Below are positions 1-11,517 of a DNA stretch of 64,000 bases, piece after piece. The notes beneath the pieces are model-generated. The model made no database searches. It was not told the DNA's origin and worked only from the letters and a program-made list of their open reading frames with translations. How positions within the stretch are numbered: position 1 is the first letter of the stretch; each line of letters begins with the position of its first letter. Origin of the DNA: Hofstenia miamia (lineage: Eukaryota > Xenacoelomorpha > Acoela); assembly GCA_004352715.1 (NCBI GenBank), contig SCFE01000066.1, positions 1,106,727 to 1,170,726 of the forward strand, in the 5' to 3' direction. The translations under genes and the position numbers were made by a program.

Positions 1-148
1 TGACCAATGACAAGGTGTTTTATTACTTCATTTTTTATCTGAGTGCAAATCTCTAGGCCATGATCCTGTTGTACAATTTAAGCTAAAGTTTAAAATTTGA
101 TAAAACTATATGACGCTTAAAGCGCTAGCTAATGTATTTTAGGTGTTG

Positions 149-304
149 TTAGCTGCAGAAGTATTTCAATAATTGAAACAGAAAGATAGTGTTCAAGGTG
201 GAAACCACTTTAATTATGCTAGAGGTTAATCCTATTAGATTACAATTCATACCAGCGCAATCATCATTCGAAGGAAATAATTGATACGTCAAAAGAGCCA
301 GAGG
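149..304 (-). CDS. possible terminal exon of the coiled-coil gene
   Basis: An acceptor (ttttcag) just right of 304 opens a phase-0 frame of 51 codons ending in TAA, matching the phase of the donor at 416. The peptide (starting PLALLTYQLFPSND) is hydrophobic and Ser/Thr-rich and does not continue the coiled coil, so it could be chance. The alternative is that the real 3' exons lie left of the window. Confidence 0.3.
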   Translation of the reverse strand, partial: PLALLTYQLFPSNDDCAGMNCNLIGLTSSIIKVVSTLNTIFLFQLLKYFCS

Positions 305-416
305 CTGAAAACGCTGGTTCAAAATTAAAATGTATAATATATAACGGCGTCGCAAAGGATACATTGATGACAGAAATGGATAAAAGTATTGTACTTATAC
401 ATCGTAAATGCGTTAC

Positions 417-1890
417 CTGGTGATACTCAACATTGATTTTCTCAATTTGATTTTCAGTTTTGTCAATGTCTTTATAGGCTCTTTCTATTGACTTTGTGTC
501 TTTAGCCTGATTACTGATATTGGAATTCTTCCTCTCTAGTAAAGTATTATGTTCACTTCGGAGCTCACGATTGGCTGCGAGTGATTCCTTGCACTTTCGA
601 TCGTTTGACGTAATATAAGCCTCCAATGTGATCTTTTCATGGTTCAGTCGTGTTTGAACGGATTTCAATTGTTCTGTGGCAAGCATGTTTTCTTGACGAT
701 ACATTCTATTCTGATTTGCTAGTGTTTCATGACGCTCCTCTAGACCTAAATATAAGATATACAACGTTTTATTCAGGTTCAATCATTGTAAAGATCGAAT
801 TTTTGAAGTTGGCAGAACCAACAAAAATAAACATATCACGATATTAAATATACCTCTAACTAATTCTTTCTGGTTATTTTCTATTTCCCGAATTTCTGTG
901 AGCCTATCAATACACTCAAGAGTTTCATTTTCTGTATCGATTAATTTCTGTTTAGCACTTTCGATTTCCTAAATTGAAATAACTAAAAAAGCAACTAACA
1001 CATAAGCTTACAGCAAGATACTGATTTTCCAAAACATGTGCTTTGTTTAATTCAGTTTGGCCTTTATGTAAAGCACTCTTAACACCTTCTATTTCTTTGG
1101 CAAGATATTTGCGTTCTTTGGAAGCCTTTTTATTTGCTTCTGCTGATTTCTTTTGAGCCTCATTAAAGATAAGCATTGTCTTTTCTAATTCCTGCTGAGT
1201 TAGGTTTTGTGCTGAATGAATATCACTCATACTATCTTGTTCAAGATGCAATTTGTTATCAATAAGAGGGTTCGTTTCTAAAATCTTATCAATATCATCT
1301 TGAAGTTGGTCGTTTAAATTTTCTGCTATGTCAAGTTTTGCTTTGAAACGGGTTTCTTGCCTCGTTTTGAAGGAAACATGCCATTGAAGTTCGGTTATAT
1401 CCTTAACGCAACTTTCATGTTCATGCTGAACCAAATTTGGCAGTTGTTTTAATCGTCTCTTAACTAAGGCATCCAGTTCTTTCTGCAAATTCACAACTCG
1501 CTTCTTCTCGTCTATTAGTTTTTCGTTAAAGGACTGTCTCTCTTCTTGTAATCGAGCAATAATCCCTTGAATTTTTCTAATCAAACCACGAAGCTCATCT
1601 TGTGAAAGTTGATAGCAGCGGTCAATAACAGTTCCGGTAACTGTTGAAATATAATCCTGAGTTCTATTAACACTGCTTTGAGTATCTTTCAAAATTAATT
1701 GATTTTCAGATGAAAGTTGGTTTATATTTAGTTCTGTACTCGGCAATGATTTAGAATCGTCGGATCCTGCTGGGGATTCTGGATGCGATTGCTCTTTTTT
1801 TTCACCTAACAATTCACTTATTAAATCTCTTTGTTTCTGAAAATCATTTTCTTCGTCAATTTCTTCTAGATTATAGTCAGAATACTCCAT
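417..1890 (-). CDS. coiled-coil protein gene, three linked exons (partial model)
   Basis: The start ATG is at 1890 and the exons read leftwards: 1890-1012 (293 codons), 968-854 and 745-417. Both introns have GT-AG ends and lengths of 43 and 108 nt, and the phases join cleanly (0 then 1). The product is acidic at the N-terminus (MEYSDYNLEEIDEEND) with a low-complexity Ser/Pro stretch, then almost continuous heptad-rich, Glu/Lys/Gln/Leu-rich sequence from about residue 80 to the end of exon 3, as in cytoskeletal or ciliary coiled-coil proteins. I see no catalytic motif. The last exon seen ends in phase 0 at a good donor (gtaacg), so more coding follows, either the candidate exon at 149-304 or exons beyond the window edge. 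The family is not recognised; coiled-coil similarity alone cannot name it. Confidence 0.8.
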
Positions 1891-1904
1891 TAGTAAACAT
1901 TTCT

Positions 1905-2639
1905 AAACTAAATAAATATATTATAAATATAGAAGAAAACATTGTAAATAAAAAACAAGAATTAACGATATTTTTCCACCGAGTCTGCAATGTGATAAAT
2001 GTATTTCAATTTAACTTAACATAAAGAGGAAATTCATTTGTTTTAAATGCGAAATGACAAGAGGTAATGACTCAATACATGTAACAAACTAGCAAATTCA
2101 AGTATTATGTTTGGCGTAAAGTCCCAATATCAAATTATGCATAAAAAGCCGACATAACTCTGTTCAAAATATGAAAATAGGGTGCAACCCTTGAATTTCA
2201 TGCTTTTTGTGGTACTGCTTGTGCTTAAGGGGGCGATGACACTATTCCCTTCTTCATATTGACGTTTATGCTTTCAACATGATAAGATCAGGGCGGTACA
2301 TTTTTTAGAAAAAAGAACATTGTCATTATAAATGACGATTTTCCGTATATAATTTGGGTTTCAATAAATAACAATACATTAACAACCAAAGGACTTTGTT
2401 CACCATAAGCGCGGTTAAAACAATTAGACTACATAAATATAATATTTAACAATACAAAAATATTAGAAACAACAGAAATAACACTTACAATAAATAAGAT
2501 TGAAATACGGATTGTCAAAATTGAAACGAGGAATAAAATTGAGAAGATGCTGAGAAAAAGTCTAAGTGAAGAACAGGAATAAAAAGGTTAGCAATAGGAA
2601 TAATTTTTTGCCTGTTTATTATACAGTTTAATTAGATTT
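1905..2639. other. intergenic, AT-rich, upstream of the coiled-coil gene
   Basis: Low-complexity AT-rich DNA between the coiled-coil start codon and the abrupt shift to pyrimidine-rich LINE sequence at about 2640. It presumably contains the promoter of the minus-strand gene. I see no clear TATA box, repeat or reading frame worth naming. Confidence 0.5.
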
Positions 2640-2644
2640 CAGCT

Positions 2645-3382
2645 ATGCCCTCAATTTCACTGCCTGACCTCAAAAATTTGAGCGATGCCCAGTTTGCCTC
2701 TGCTGTCGGTGGTCTGAAGAAAGACGCCATCATTTCGTTGTTGCGCCAAGCGGTCACTGCTCTCTCTACCTCGACTCCGTCCTCCAATGATGGCCCTGGC
2801 GTCATATCATCCTTATCTGAATCCCTCACTAAGCTTTCCTCTGATGTTTCCTCACTACAATCCCAAATGTTCTCCTACAGTGCTGCTGCCTCACGTTCTG
2901 TCTCATCTCTCCCCAGTAATCCTGCTCCGAGTTTCACACCCGCGCTTGCTCCTCCTTCTGCTCTACCGCATCCTCCCAAGCAGTCTATCCCTTCATCAAC
3001 TAACCGTAATCGTCCTCGTCCGGTTTTTGGTTCTAGTGCTTCCTGCCGTCTCCCTGCTGTTCCTATTAGTTCACTTCCGCCGCCTCCCCGCAAAGCTCAC
3101 ATCTATGTTGGCCGTTTTGCTGCCTCTGTGTCCACCTCAGATGTTGCTGACCACCTTCGTTCGTCCTCTCTACAATTTGATGATGTCATTTCCATTCCTC
3201 CACGTCCTGACTCTCCATTTGTATCCTTCCATGTTGTCTGCGATCAAGAGTCTCATCGTGCACTCATGAATCCTGATGTATGGTCTGAAGGCGTCTTGAT
3301 TCGTTATTACCGCCTCTCTGACGATGAGCGCAAATCTTTTGGCCTTCGTCCCCACCGCCGTAATGCGCCTCGCCGTGACTGA
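2645..3382 (+). CDS. LINE-A ORF1 protein
   Basis: A 245-residue protein beginning MPSISLPDLKNLSDAQFAS. There is a short helical N-terminus, then a Ser/Pro-rich linker to about residue 150, then a compact domain starting KAHIYVGRFAASVSTSDV and containing NPDVWSEGVLIRYYR. This layout (IYVGR ... WPEGVLVR-like) is familiar from ORF1 proteins of CR1/Jockey-type LINEs, where it is thought to bind element RNA. The C-terminus is basic (RPHRRNAPRRD). It ends in TGA at 3380-3382, directly followed by CTA, and the downstream ORF2 is in the same frame. Retrotransposon function is known for the family; it is not proven for this copy. Confidence 0.85.
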   Translation: MPSISLPDLKNLSDAQFASAVGGLKKDAIISLLRQAVTALSTSTPSSNDGPGVISSLSESLTKLSSDVSSLQSQMFSYSAAASRSVSSLPSNPAPSFTPALAPPSALPHPPKQSIPSSTNRNRPRPVFGSSASCRLPAVPISSLPPPPRKAHIYVGRFAASVSTSDVADHLRSSSLQFDDVISIPPRPDSPFVSFHVVCDQESHRALMNPDVWSEGVLIRYYRLSDDERKSFGLRPHRRNAPRRD

Positions 3383-6270
3383 CTATCTCACTCTGATCTT
3401 CCTCCTCTCCGTAACTCTGGATTTTCCGTATTGCTTGCCAATGCCCACAGTCTTGTATCTTTGAATCGTCGTCTCAGCTTTTACAATTTCTTCTTGCAGT
3501 CTCCTGTTGACTTCATTTTCATCACTGAAACCTGGCTTGATCCTGCCATTGCTGATAGTGTTGTTTTTCCCAACTCTACTCTTAAAGTTCTTTCTCGTAT
3601 GGATCGATCCAGTGGTCGCCATGGTGGTGTTCTCATTGCCTCTCGTCTTCCTAACCTTGACATCCGTCCCATTTCTTTCGATTCATTATCCTTCGATTTC
3701 TGTTGTGGCTGTGCTGTTGTTCTCAGTGACCACATTGTTTCTCTGCTCTGCGTTTACAACCCTCCTTCGAAAAGTGCCTTTCGCATTCCCATTGCTGATT
3801 TATCATCTATGTTCGAGTCTTTTCATGACCAGTCTACCTACCTCTCTCGTCACCTTGGCTTTTCCATTCGTCCTCATTTTCTTGTTTGTGGTGACTTCAA
3901 TCTTCCTAATGTCTGCTGGAATGCGTTCGACTCTACTGACACTTATGAGTCTGCAGTTTTAGAAGTTTTTGCCTGCTATTCTCTTGAACAACTTGTATTT
4001 TCTCCTACTTCCAGCTCCTCTCTGCTTGATTTGGTTCTGTGCTCTCACCCCGATTACATATTTGACATATCTGTAATCCCTGTTCCTGCTAAGCTGTCAG
4101 ATCACTCATTCGTCAGCTTCAATCTGTTTGTCAACTCTACTTCTCCATCTGCTAATCCGGCTGTTCCACAATATGCTCGATTTAACAGTGACTTTCTGTC
4201 ACTTAATGCTGCTCTCTCATCTTCGCTGCCCGTTTTTAGTGATTCCTTCTCAGTTGACGATTGGTTCACTTTCTTTCATCAAGTTATTTCTTCTTATGTT
4301 CCTCGTCGGCGGAAAAAGCGTGCTTCTCTTCCTTTCTATTTTTCGTCCCTTACTGTGCACTCCTTGAATAAATTGGAGTCTTACAAACGCCATTCTGGTA
4401 CTACTGCTACTCCGAAGCTTGCTTCTCTCACAGAAGATGTTCTCAATTTTATGGAACTTGACAAAGTCTCTTTTCTGTCCAGCTTCTCGTCCGGTTCTCT
4501 CCAAGACTCTTATTCCTTCCTGCGTTCTCTTCATTCCAAGCCCGAGCTCCCCAATTTGAGATGGAACCTTCGTTCTGCTCACTCTGACCTGGAGAAGGCT
4601 GATCTGTTCAACGCGTATTTTGCCTCTAACTTCTCTGTACCTGTCTCCATGTGCCCTGGTCCACCTGCTGCCTCCCCGCTAATCCGACTTTGTGATATGG
4701 TCTTCAGCGCTCATGATATCTCTCTTATGCTTAAATCTTGCAAGTTGTCTGGTCCTTGTTATCCTGACGGTGTTCCTTCCTTTGTAATTCATGAAACCTC
4801 CTCCATGCTTTCTATCCATTTAAAGCATCTTTACTCCTTCATTTGCTCCACTAAGCGCTATCCCGCCTGTTGGAAGACATCTTGGATTTCTCCGCTGTTA
4901 AAATCTAATCAGCTTCCCTCCTCGCAGGTCACGTCCTACCGCCCAATAGCTATTCTATCTCGACTGTCTATCATCTTTGAACGCCTTGTTTTTCGTTATG
5001 TATTCCCAAAAATTCGTCACCTCATCTCTTCCTCTCAGCATGGCAACCTTCCTGGTCGCTCTACGATTACTAACCTGCTCACTCTAATCAAAAACTGCTA
5101 CTTTCACTCTGATAGTAATGATCCTGGTTGTATTATCTTTCTTGACATCTCAAAAGCGTTTGATCGCCTCCCTCATTCCATTCTGCTTGACAAGTTACGT
5201 TTATTTGGTTTTGATGTGGATTTCATCGAACTGTTCCAGTCTTACCTTACCAATCGCCACCAGTGTGTCAAAATCAACTCGTCTATCTCTTCTCCTGTCC
5301 CCGTTACTAGTGGTGCCCCTCAAGGCTCAATGTTTGCTGTTCTTTTCTTCCTCGTTGCCATTAACGACCTCCCTCATTCTATTCTCAACTCGTCTTGCCT
5401 GCTGTATGTTGACGACACTGCGATTTTTGATTTTGGTTGGTCTTTTGCTTCGAACATTTTTCTGATCTTGAGCACTTGTCTACTTGGTCCTCTGTCAACC
5501 ATCTTGATTTTAGCACTACCAAGACATGTGGTATATCCTTTTCTGTGGCTCCCCCTTCTGATTTGCCTCTACCTGTGAACTTTGCGCCTCATCACACTCA
5601 TCTTGGAGTTCAACTTGCTGCAAACTTAAATTGGACTGGACATGTGTCTTTGCGTCTCCGCAAAGCTAATTCCTCGCTATTTGCCCTTTTCCGTAATGTT
5701 CCTTTTAATACCTCGTCCGCTGTGAAACTCTCTTTGTTCAAGTCCATTCCTCGCGCCATTCTTCTCTACGCGTCTCCTTGTTGGTGGCCTTCTCGTGCTT
5801 TGTTCCACTCCATGGAACGTTTCCAGAAACGCGCTTTCAAATGGATTTCCTCTTTGGACTATAAAGACGCTCTGCTGAAATTCTCCACTCTCCCGCTGTC
5901 ACTCTACTTCCATGCCTGTGATCTCCTTCTGTTCAATCGACTACTGACTCGCAAATTGGATCTTGATCCTTTTGATTTCATTAAGTTCTCTAATTCCTGC
6001 TGCACTCGCTCTGATGATGTTGTCACCTTCTCCATTCGTCGTACAAAGAAACATCGCACCCTTCACTCGTTTTTCAATCGTGCTTGTACTGCTGCTAATT
6101 ACATCTTGACTCGCAACCCTCCAACAGCGATTGATTTCTTTTCCCCACCACCGAGCTTCAAGAAATCTTTGATGGCTTTCCTCTTTGCTGAGCCCTTCTC
6201 CGACTTCGCCTACTCTTCCATTTGCTCCTATTTCATCTCCTGTGACTGTCCTCGCTGCCGTAAAACTTGA
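3383..6270 (+). pseudogene. LINE-A ORF2: AP endonuclease and reverse transcriptase, frameshifted
   Basis: The endonuclease part shows NAHSL, ITETWL, GGVLIASRLP, VCGDFNLP and KLSDHSFVSF (about 3430-4130), the standard APE order. The RT part shows SYRPIAILSRLS, QHGNLPGRST, FLDISKAFDRLPHS, a weakened GAPQGS box and the catalytic YVDD at 5405-5416. The frame is lost between about 5440 and 5470 and continues one frame over to 6270 through the usual C-terminal region (THLGVQLAANLNW, FQKRAFKWIS), ending near a Cys-rich CDCPRCRKT. Comparison with the second copy suggests one base is missing here. No ATG precedes the endonuclease motifs in this frame; the first in-frame Met is near 3598, after the first endonuclease motifs. 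Confidence 0.88.
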
Positions 6271-6323
6271 CTTGTTTTTATTTTCTTGTTGTGTATGCCT
6301 TCAGCGGCTAAATAAAGTCATTG

Positions 6324-6346
6324 ATTATTATTATTATTATTATTAT
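6324..6346 (+). repeat. (ATT)n tail of LINE-A
   Basis: About eight ATT/TTA units directly after the AATAAA-bearing 3' end. The truncated copy ends the same way at 47,037-47,054, so the trinucleotide tail belongs to the element. Confidence 0.85.
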
Positions 6347-6538
6347 AACAAATAATGCGTTTGAGTTAAGTAGTTCAGCATTTTAGCTATTGTTATCCAT
6401 TTATGTGAGAAGGAAAAGCTGTATTTAATTTGTAAATGTTGATAGTTTTCTTCCTAAGCACATAAATTTGAAAATGAGAAAATTCTTTTGCTATAATAAG
6501 AATTTTTGTTCAACCTTCCTGGTTATCAAATTCACTTT

Positions 6539-7538
6539 NNNNNNNNNNNNNNNNNNNNNNNNNNNNNNNNNNNNNNNNNNNNNNNNNNNNNNNNNNNNNN
6601 NNNNNNNNNNNNNNNNNNNNNNNNNNNNNNNNNNNNNNNNNNNNNNNNNNNNNNNNNNNNNNNNNNNNNNNNNNNNNNNNNNNNNNNNNNNNNNNNNNNN
6701 NNNNNNNNNNNNNNNNNNNNNNNNNNNNNNNNNNNNNNNNNNNNNNNNNNNNNNNNNNNNNNNNNNNNNNNNNNNNNNNNNNNNNNNNNNNNNNNNNNNN
6801 NNNNNNNNNNNNNNNNNNNNNNNNNNNNNNNNNNNNNNNNNNNNNNNNNNNNNNNNNNNNNNNNNNNNNNNNNNNNNNNNNNNNNNNNNNNNNNNNNNNN
6901 NNNNNNNNNNNNNNNNNNNNNNNNNNNNNNNNNNNNNNNNNNNNNNNNNNNNNNNNNNNNNNNNNNNNNNNNNNNNNNNNNNNNNNNNNNNNNNNNNNNN
7001 NNNNNNNNNNNNNNNNNNNNNNNNNNNNNNNNNNNNNNNNNNNNNNNNNNNNNNNNNNNNNNNNNNNNNNNNNNNNNNNNNNNNNNNNNNNNNNNNNNNN
7101 NNNNNNNNNNNNNNNNNNNNNNNNNNNNNNNNNNNNNNNNNNNNNNNNNNNNNNNNNNNNNNNNNNNNNNNNNNNNNNNNNNNNNNNNNNNNNNNNNNNN
7201 NNNNNNNNNNNNNNNNNNNNNNNNNNNNNNNNNNNNNNNNNNNNNNNNNNNNNNNNNNNNNNNNNNNNNNNNNNNNNNNNNNNNNNNNNNNNNNNNNNNN
7301 NNNNNNNNNNNNNNNNNNNNNNNNNNNNNNNNNNNNNNNNNNNNNNNNNNNNNNNNNNNNNNNNNNNNNNNNNNNNNNNNNNNNNNNNNNNNNNNNNNNN
7401 NNNNNNNNNNNNNNNNNNNNNNNNNNNNNNNNNNNNNNNNNNNNNNNNNNNNNNNNNNNNNNNNNNNNNNNNNNNNNNNNNNNNNNNNNNNNNNNNNNNN
7501 NNNNNNNNNNNNNNNNNNNNNNNNNNNNNNNNNNNNNN
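6539..7538. other. assembly gap (1,000 N)
   Basis: Exactly 1,000 unknown bases, a conventional scaffold gap of unestimated size. The right edge is an (AT)n run, a plausible reason for the break. Reading frames that cross it are meaningless. Confidence 0.99.
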
Positions 7539-10500
7539 ATATATATATATATATATACCGGTATTGTGTGATTGGTACAAAACGTTTTGAAAACATGCGT
7601 TGCCTTGCGCCCTTTTTTAGTTTTTCACGTTGAAAAATAAGTATTTATTAAAATATTTTTTAATGTATCTTAAAAAGTCTTTATATATAAATATCACTTA
7701 CATAATGTTGACATTGTGTTTCCATGTGATTACTTGGCAGCTCTTGCACACAATGGAAACATTGGGATTGAAATACAATGCAAAAATTGCATATTTTATA
7801 CCAAAAAATAAATCTATTATTGCAAGTAGCTTTTGTAGTAATGTTATACTTCATAATTGCATTGACTGGTGTCTTACCAGATACAGAGAGCAACTTTCAT
7901 GCTATGAACTACGAAGGTTAGTGAACAATACTCAGCCTGGGTATTTCAACTTTATCAGTAATGTCAAAATTTAAATAAAAATTTGCTATTACTATAAATT
8001 CAATAATTTATTATTTGATTAAACCTGTTATTGATGTTTGAAGACAACACAAATTATTAGTCTATTAATTTTTTCATATTACTTAAATTTTGACAAAATT
8101 CTCTAATTTTTAACAAATTTAAGCAACTAATTATAACCGATGAAATGTCGCAAAATTTAAAATTTGTTTAATAAATATTATATAATATATACTATATAAA
8201 TATGCCAATTTAGTGTTAATTTTGGTAATAATAAAACATGCACCCCATCATGTAATTACTATTTTTCAGCAATGAGTGCGTTAGGTTTTCATTACAAAAA
8301 CATTGTTTCAACCATGGAACTTCATGTAGAAACAATGTTTTTCGTGCATAATTCCATTTTGAGCAAAATGATATCATAGGGCAAAATATGTCTGAATATG
8401 AATAAAATTTCAAAAATCAAATCGTTGCATATTTTGGCTTGGTCTCGGGATAGTTAGCATTCAGAGTTAAAGATTGAAGCTATGTTGTTCTTCTTTATAT
8501 ATACATATTTATATGCGCCTAAGACTTTAATTAGAGTCAAATTAATGCAATAATGGGGAATAAAGGTAAAAATTAATAAAAAGTTGAATCTATGCCTGAT
8601 AACAGGGCCATTGAAATTCCTTTACAGTAAAATTCCGTTACCATGTAGAACCAATTAATTTCTAAATTTTTATTGGAATTAATATTTCAACTATTTGGTG
8701 ATAAGATAGTGTACTAATCCTAAAGGAATATAACATTTATCATATAATATTTTATAGAACAACAGCAAGTTATGATGTAAATGGTATATAAAAGTGATGC
8801 TAACTTTTTGAAATTCCCTTACCGACCAGTAATGTGTTTATAGATCAAAGAAAAATGAATTTCTCAAAAATAGTATTCTGCCTCATTGATGAACCTACTA
8901 AGGGGTCACAGATGACATACACATTTCACCAAAAAATAAATCATTATTGAATGAGTAGCATCCATTTTAACAGTGAAAATAAAATTTCGTTACTGCTTGA
9001 CGAGCCCCATTTGCTAAGACATTAATATATACTTGATTGCCAACTTTCTAAATACTTAACTTAACTGTAATCACATTTAAAACGTCATCTATGATTATGG
9101 AGAATACGTTAACATGAAGCTTAAAGAGATTTTCGAATGATTTAGCAAAATCTATGCAGCTGGCCAATTGAAAATATTTAAGAAAGTGCATTTGAACTGT
9201 AAAATGCAAAAGTACCGAACTAAATCGATTGACTTTAACCAGAATAATGAGCACTTTTGATCCCCAACCTTGAGCGTTATTGACCAGATTTACCAATATT
9301 TTCCTTGTTTTTAAATACTTTGATAGAATTCGTATATAAATTTCAAAGCCAATACATACTTTTTAAGTGTATTACAGTATTACAACTAGATTTATTTGGA
9401 TTTAACTATACAAAGCGCCCTCACTCTTGTTCTATTAAATACTAAGAGCTTCGTATTTGTTTGAAAATTTTTATCAAGTTCAGTACAAACTTTAATGGCA
9501 TAGTTTATGTACAGATGCATAAAACTATATGGAAAAGAAATGATGTAGACTATAAAATACATACATGGTTTGAAAAATTCGAATAATTTGAATTTCTTAA
9601 GAAATAACTTGGGAGTATTGTAATATTTAAATGAATATTGAACAAAACCTATGCATGTATAATATATAGTCTTAATTTGTAGGATTTTTACAAATGTCTA
9701 ATAAATAATAAATGTGTACAAATCTCACACAAAATTTCTTATTTGTGAGAAACTCTTAAAAACGAATTTTTTCATTTTATTGCCCACTGTCATGCAAAAG
9801 AAAAAACTTGGTTTTAAAGTTATGTCAGCTAATTTTTAATCCAAAAATTATGTCACTTGAAATCTACTTTTATGTCAGAAAATCTTCTACAGTTCAAATA
9901 ACACAAAAGTTATAAAATGTTGTATGAATTTATGAAACAAAAAGGCAAGTTTATATATAAGTGTTTCTTAATCAAAGCTGTGACTTGAATGTTGCCAATG
10001 CTTCTATTCATATTGCAACTCCAGCGATATAAATTTATACTAAAAATCTCATCAAAGCAAAAATAATTTCAGTGGTTATTCTTCGTATATTGATACAGAT
10101 TTGGTTATGTATGCACAAAAAAGCAATTTTTTGCTAAATTTTAGAAAGTAGAATTATAGGTTTAAAAAATGAGGATTAGATCAAAACACTTTGTTCCTCA
10201 ATGTTTGTCTTACGTATGTATCATTTTCAAGTTTACCAAAAATGTGTTTTCATTAATTGCATTATTGTTCTATCACAATGTGTTTTACAACGAATTTATC
10301 TATAATATGTCAATTTAGATAATTTCTGCCATTTTGTAAATTATAGAATAATCAGACCTATCTGTATGTAACAGTGGCGCTACTGAAGTAGCGATACCAG
10401 ATAGTTTTCCAAATTAACAAACTTTCTAATCAATTTTGAAGTAATAACGTCATTTTAAGGCATTATTTTTCCAAAAAGTACCGATTAAAGTGTCTCACTT

Positions 10501-10960
10501 TTCAAATTTGTTTCAGAAATGTATGCATTATCAATTTGTTTAATTTGAGAAAATTAAAGTAAAAGTTCGGTATACCATCAATATTTTCTTGTGCTTGAAA
10601 ACTTGTAAGGACTACGCATATATTAAAATATGTAAAAAGAAACCAGTTTAAGAAATAAAAACTGTGTATTTTGTTTGGTACTAACATACTTTCTGAAATA
10701 ATTAAGCATACTTAATTTAATATAAAATAATTATAGTAGAAGATAATTGCATTATTTTTGGAAATTTATTAATCTAATTTGGAAATACTAAACATTGAAT
10801 TTCTCTTTGTTTTTTGGGTAATAAATGTAAGTGTTGCGCTTATTACATCATTTTTACTTACTAGTGTCATAAATTGAATAGCTTATATGATAAAATGCGG
10901 GTTTCTAAAAAACTTAATTCATTTCAAGCATTTTTTCCCCTACTTTGTTTGTTGTTCTAG
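7539..10960. other. gene-poor AT-rich DNA
   Basis: Begins with an (AT)n microsatellite at 7539-7557. The only open frames are short and resemble no family I know. A splice-flanked frame around 7735-7917 is listed under rejected items. One clear hairpin lies at 8296-8342. Otherwise I see nothing. Confidence 0.5.
8296..8342. repeat. perfect 14-bp inverted repeat (hairpin)
   Basis: aaaaacattgtttc at 8296-8309 pairs perfectly with gaaacaatgttttt at 8329-8342. The 19-nt spacer itself holds an ATG/CAT mini-pairing. The stem does not extend outwards, so it is short for a microRNA precursor. It may be a decayed foldback element or chance in AT-rich DNA. Confidence 0.6.
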
Positions 10961-11142
10961 TCTTTGTGACTTATAAAATCAGAGAGCTTTTCTACACACA
11001 ACCTAAAACACCTGTTCTGAGCGAGCACTACAAAAAGGATTTATTAAACACCACAAAATCAATTTCCGATAACAAAGATTTCTTCTATCAGCAAAAATTT
11101 TCAAAATTTGTACCAATGGAATTTACCGGTAGACGTGTTTAA
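10961..11142 (+). CDS. candidate terminal exon, unknown protein
   Basis: An acceptor (gttgttctag) is followed by an open frame of about 60 codons ending in TAA. It has protein-like, charged composition (FVTYKIRELFYTQPKTPVLS ... KFVPMEFTGRRV), unlike the surrounding DNA. No upstream exon was found on this strand, so the gene is incomplete or the frame is a relic. I do not recognise the family. Confidence 0.4.
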
Positions 11143-11517
11143 TAGGCGGAACAGTTGAAAACTTATGAATTCATAAAAAAATTCATTTTTATTATATTTG
11201 TTAAAAAGGTAAGTATTCTGTCAAATTTTACATACAATTCCCCTTTGCAAAAATGAAACAACCTAATATCGATACATTAAGTGATATAAAACTTCCATAT
11301 ATACACACGTTGTAACTTCCAAACAAATTTTAAAAAAATTCAAATTGTATTTAAAAATTGAACTGAGTCAATTGACCAATGCACCTCCTCAAAGCAGCTA
11401 GTCAACATGCATATTGTACTTGAATTTTAAATTTATCCTACGCTTACTTTTTGACACTCTAGGGAGCGTTGAAATGAACCTAGAATTTGTCAAGCGTTGA
11501 AAACATACCGTAAGATA

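Larger units (their letters stand above)
2640..6346 (+). mobile_element. non-LTR retrotransposon LINE-A (APE endonuclease type, CR1/Jockey-like), nearly full length
   Basis: A plus-strand element with ORF1 (2645-3382), then endonuclease plus reverse transcriptase (3383-6270), a short 3'UTR carrying AATAAA (aaataaagtcattg) and an (ATT)n tail. The coding strand is strongly pyrimidine-rich, so it stands out from the AT-rich host. The left boundary is set by that change in composition at about 2640; almost no 5'UTR is present, so it may be slightly 5'-truncated. I see no clear target-site duplication. A truncated relative lies at about 46,000-47,054. Exact clade placement needs an RT tree. The RT frame is broken near 5440-5470, so this copy is probably not autonomous. 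Confidence 0.9.

Noticed and set aside
2632-4582. Antisense and off-frame open frames over LINE-A
   Set aside because: Shadows of ORF1 and ORF2 caused by the biased composition.
6468-7633. Several open frames of 350-375 codons
   Set aside because: They are almost entirely the N run of the assembly gap.
7735-7917. Open frame between a splice-like acceptor and donor
   Set aside because: Composition not clearly coding, no partner exons, no family recognised.
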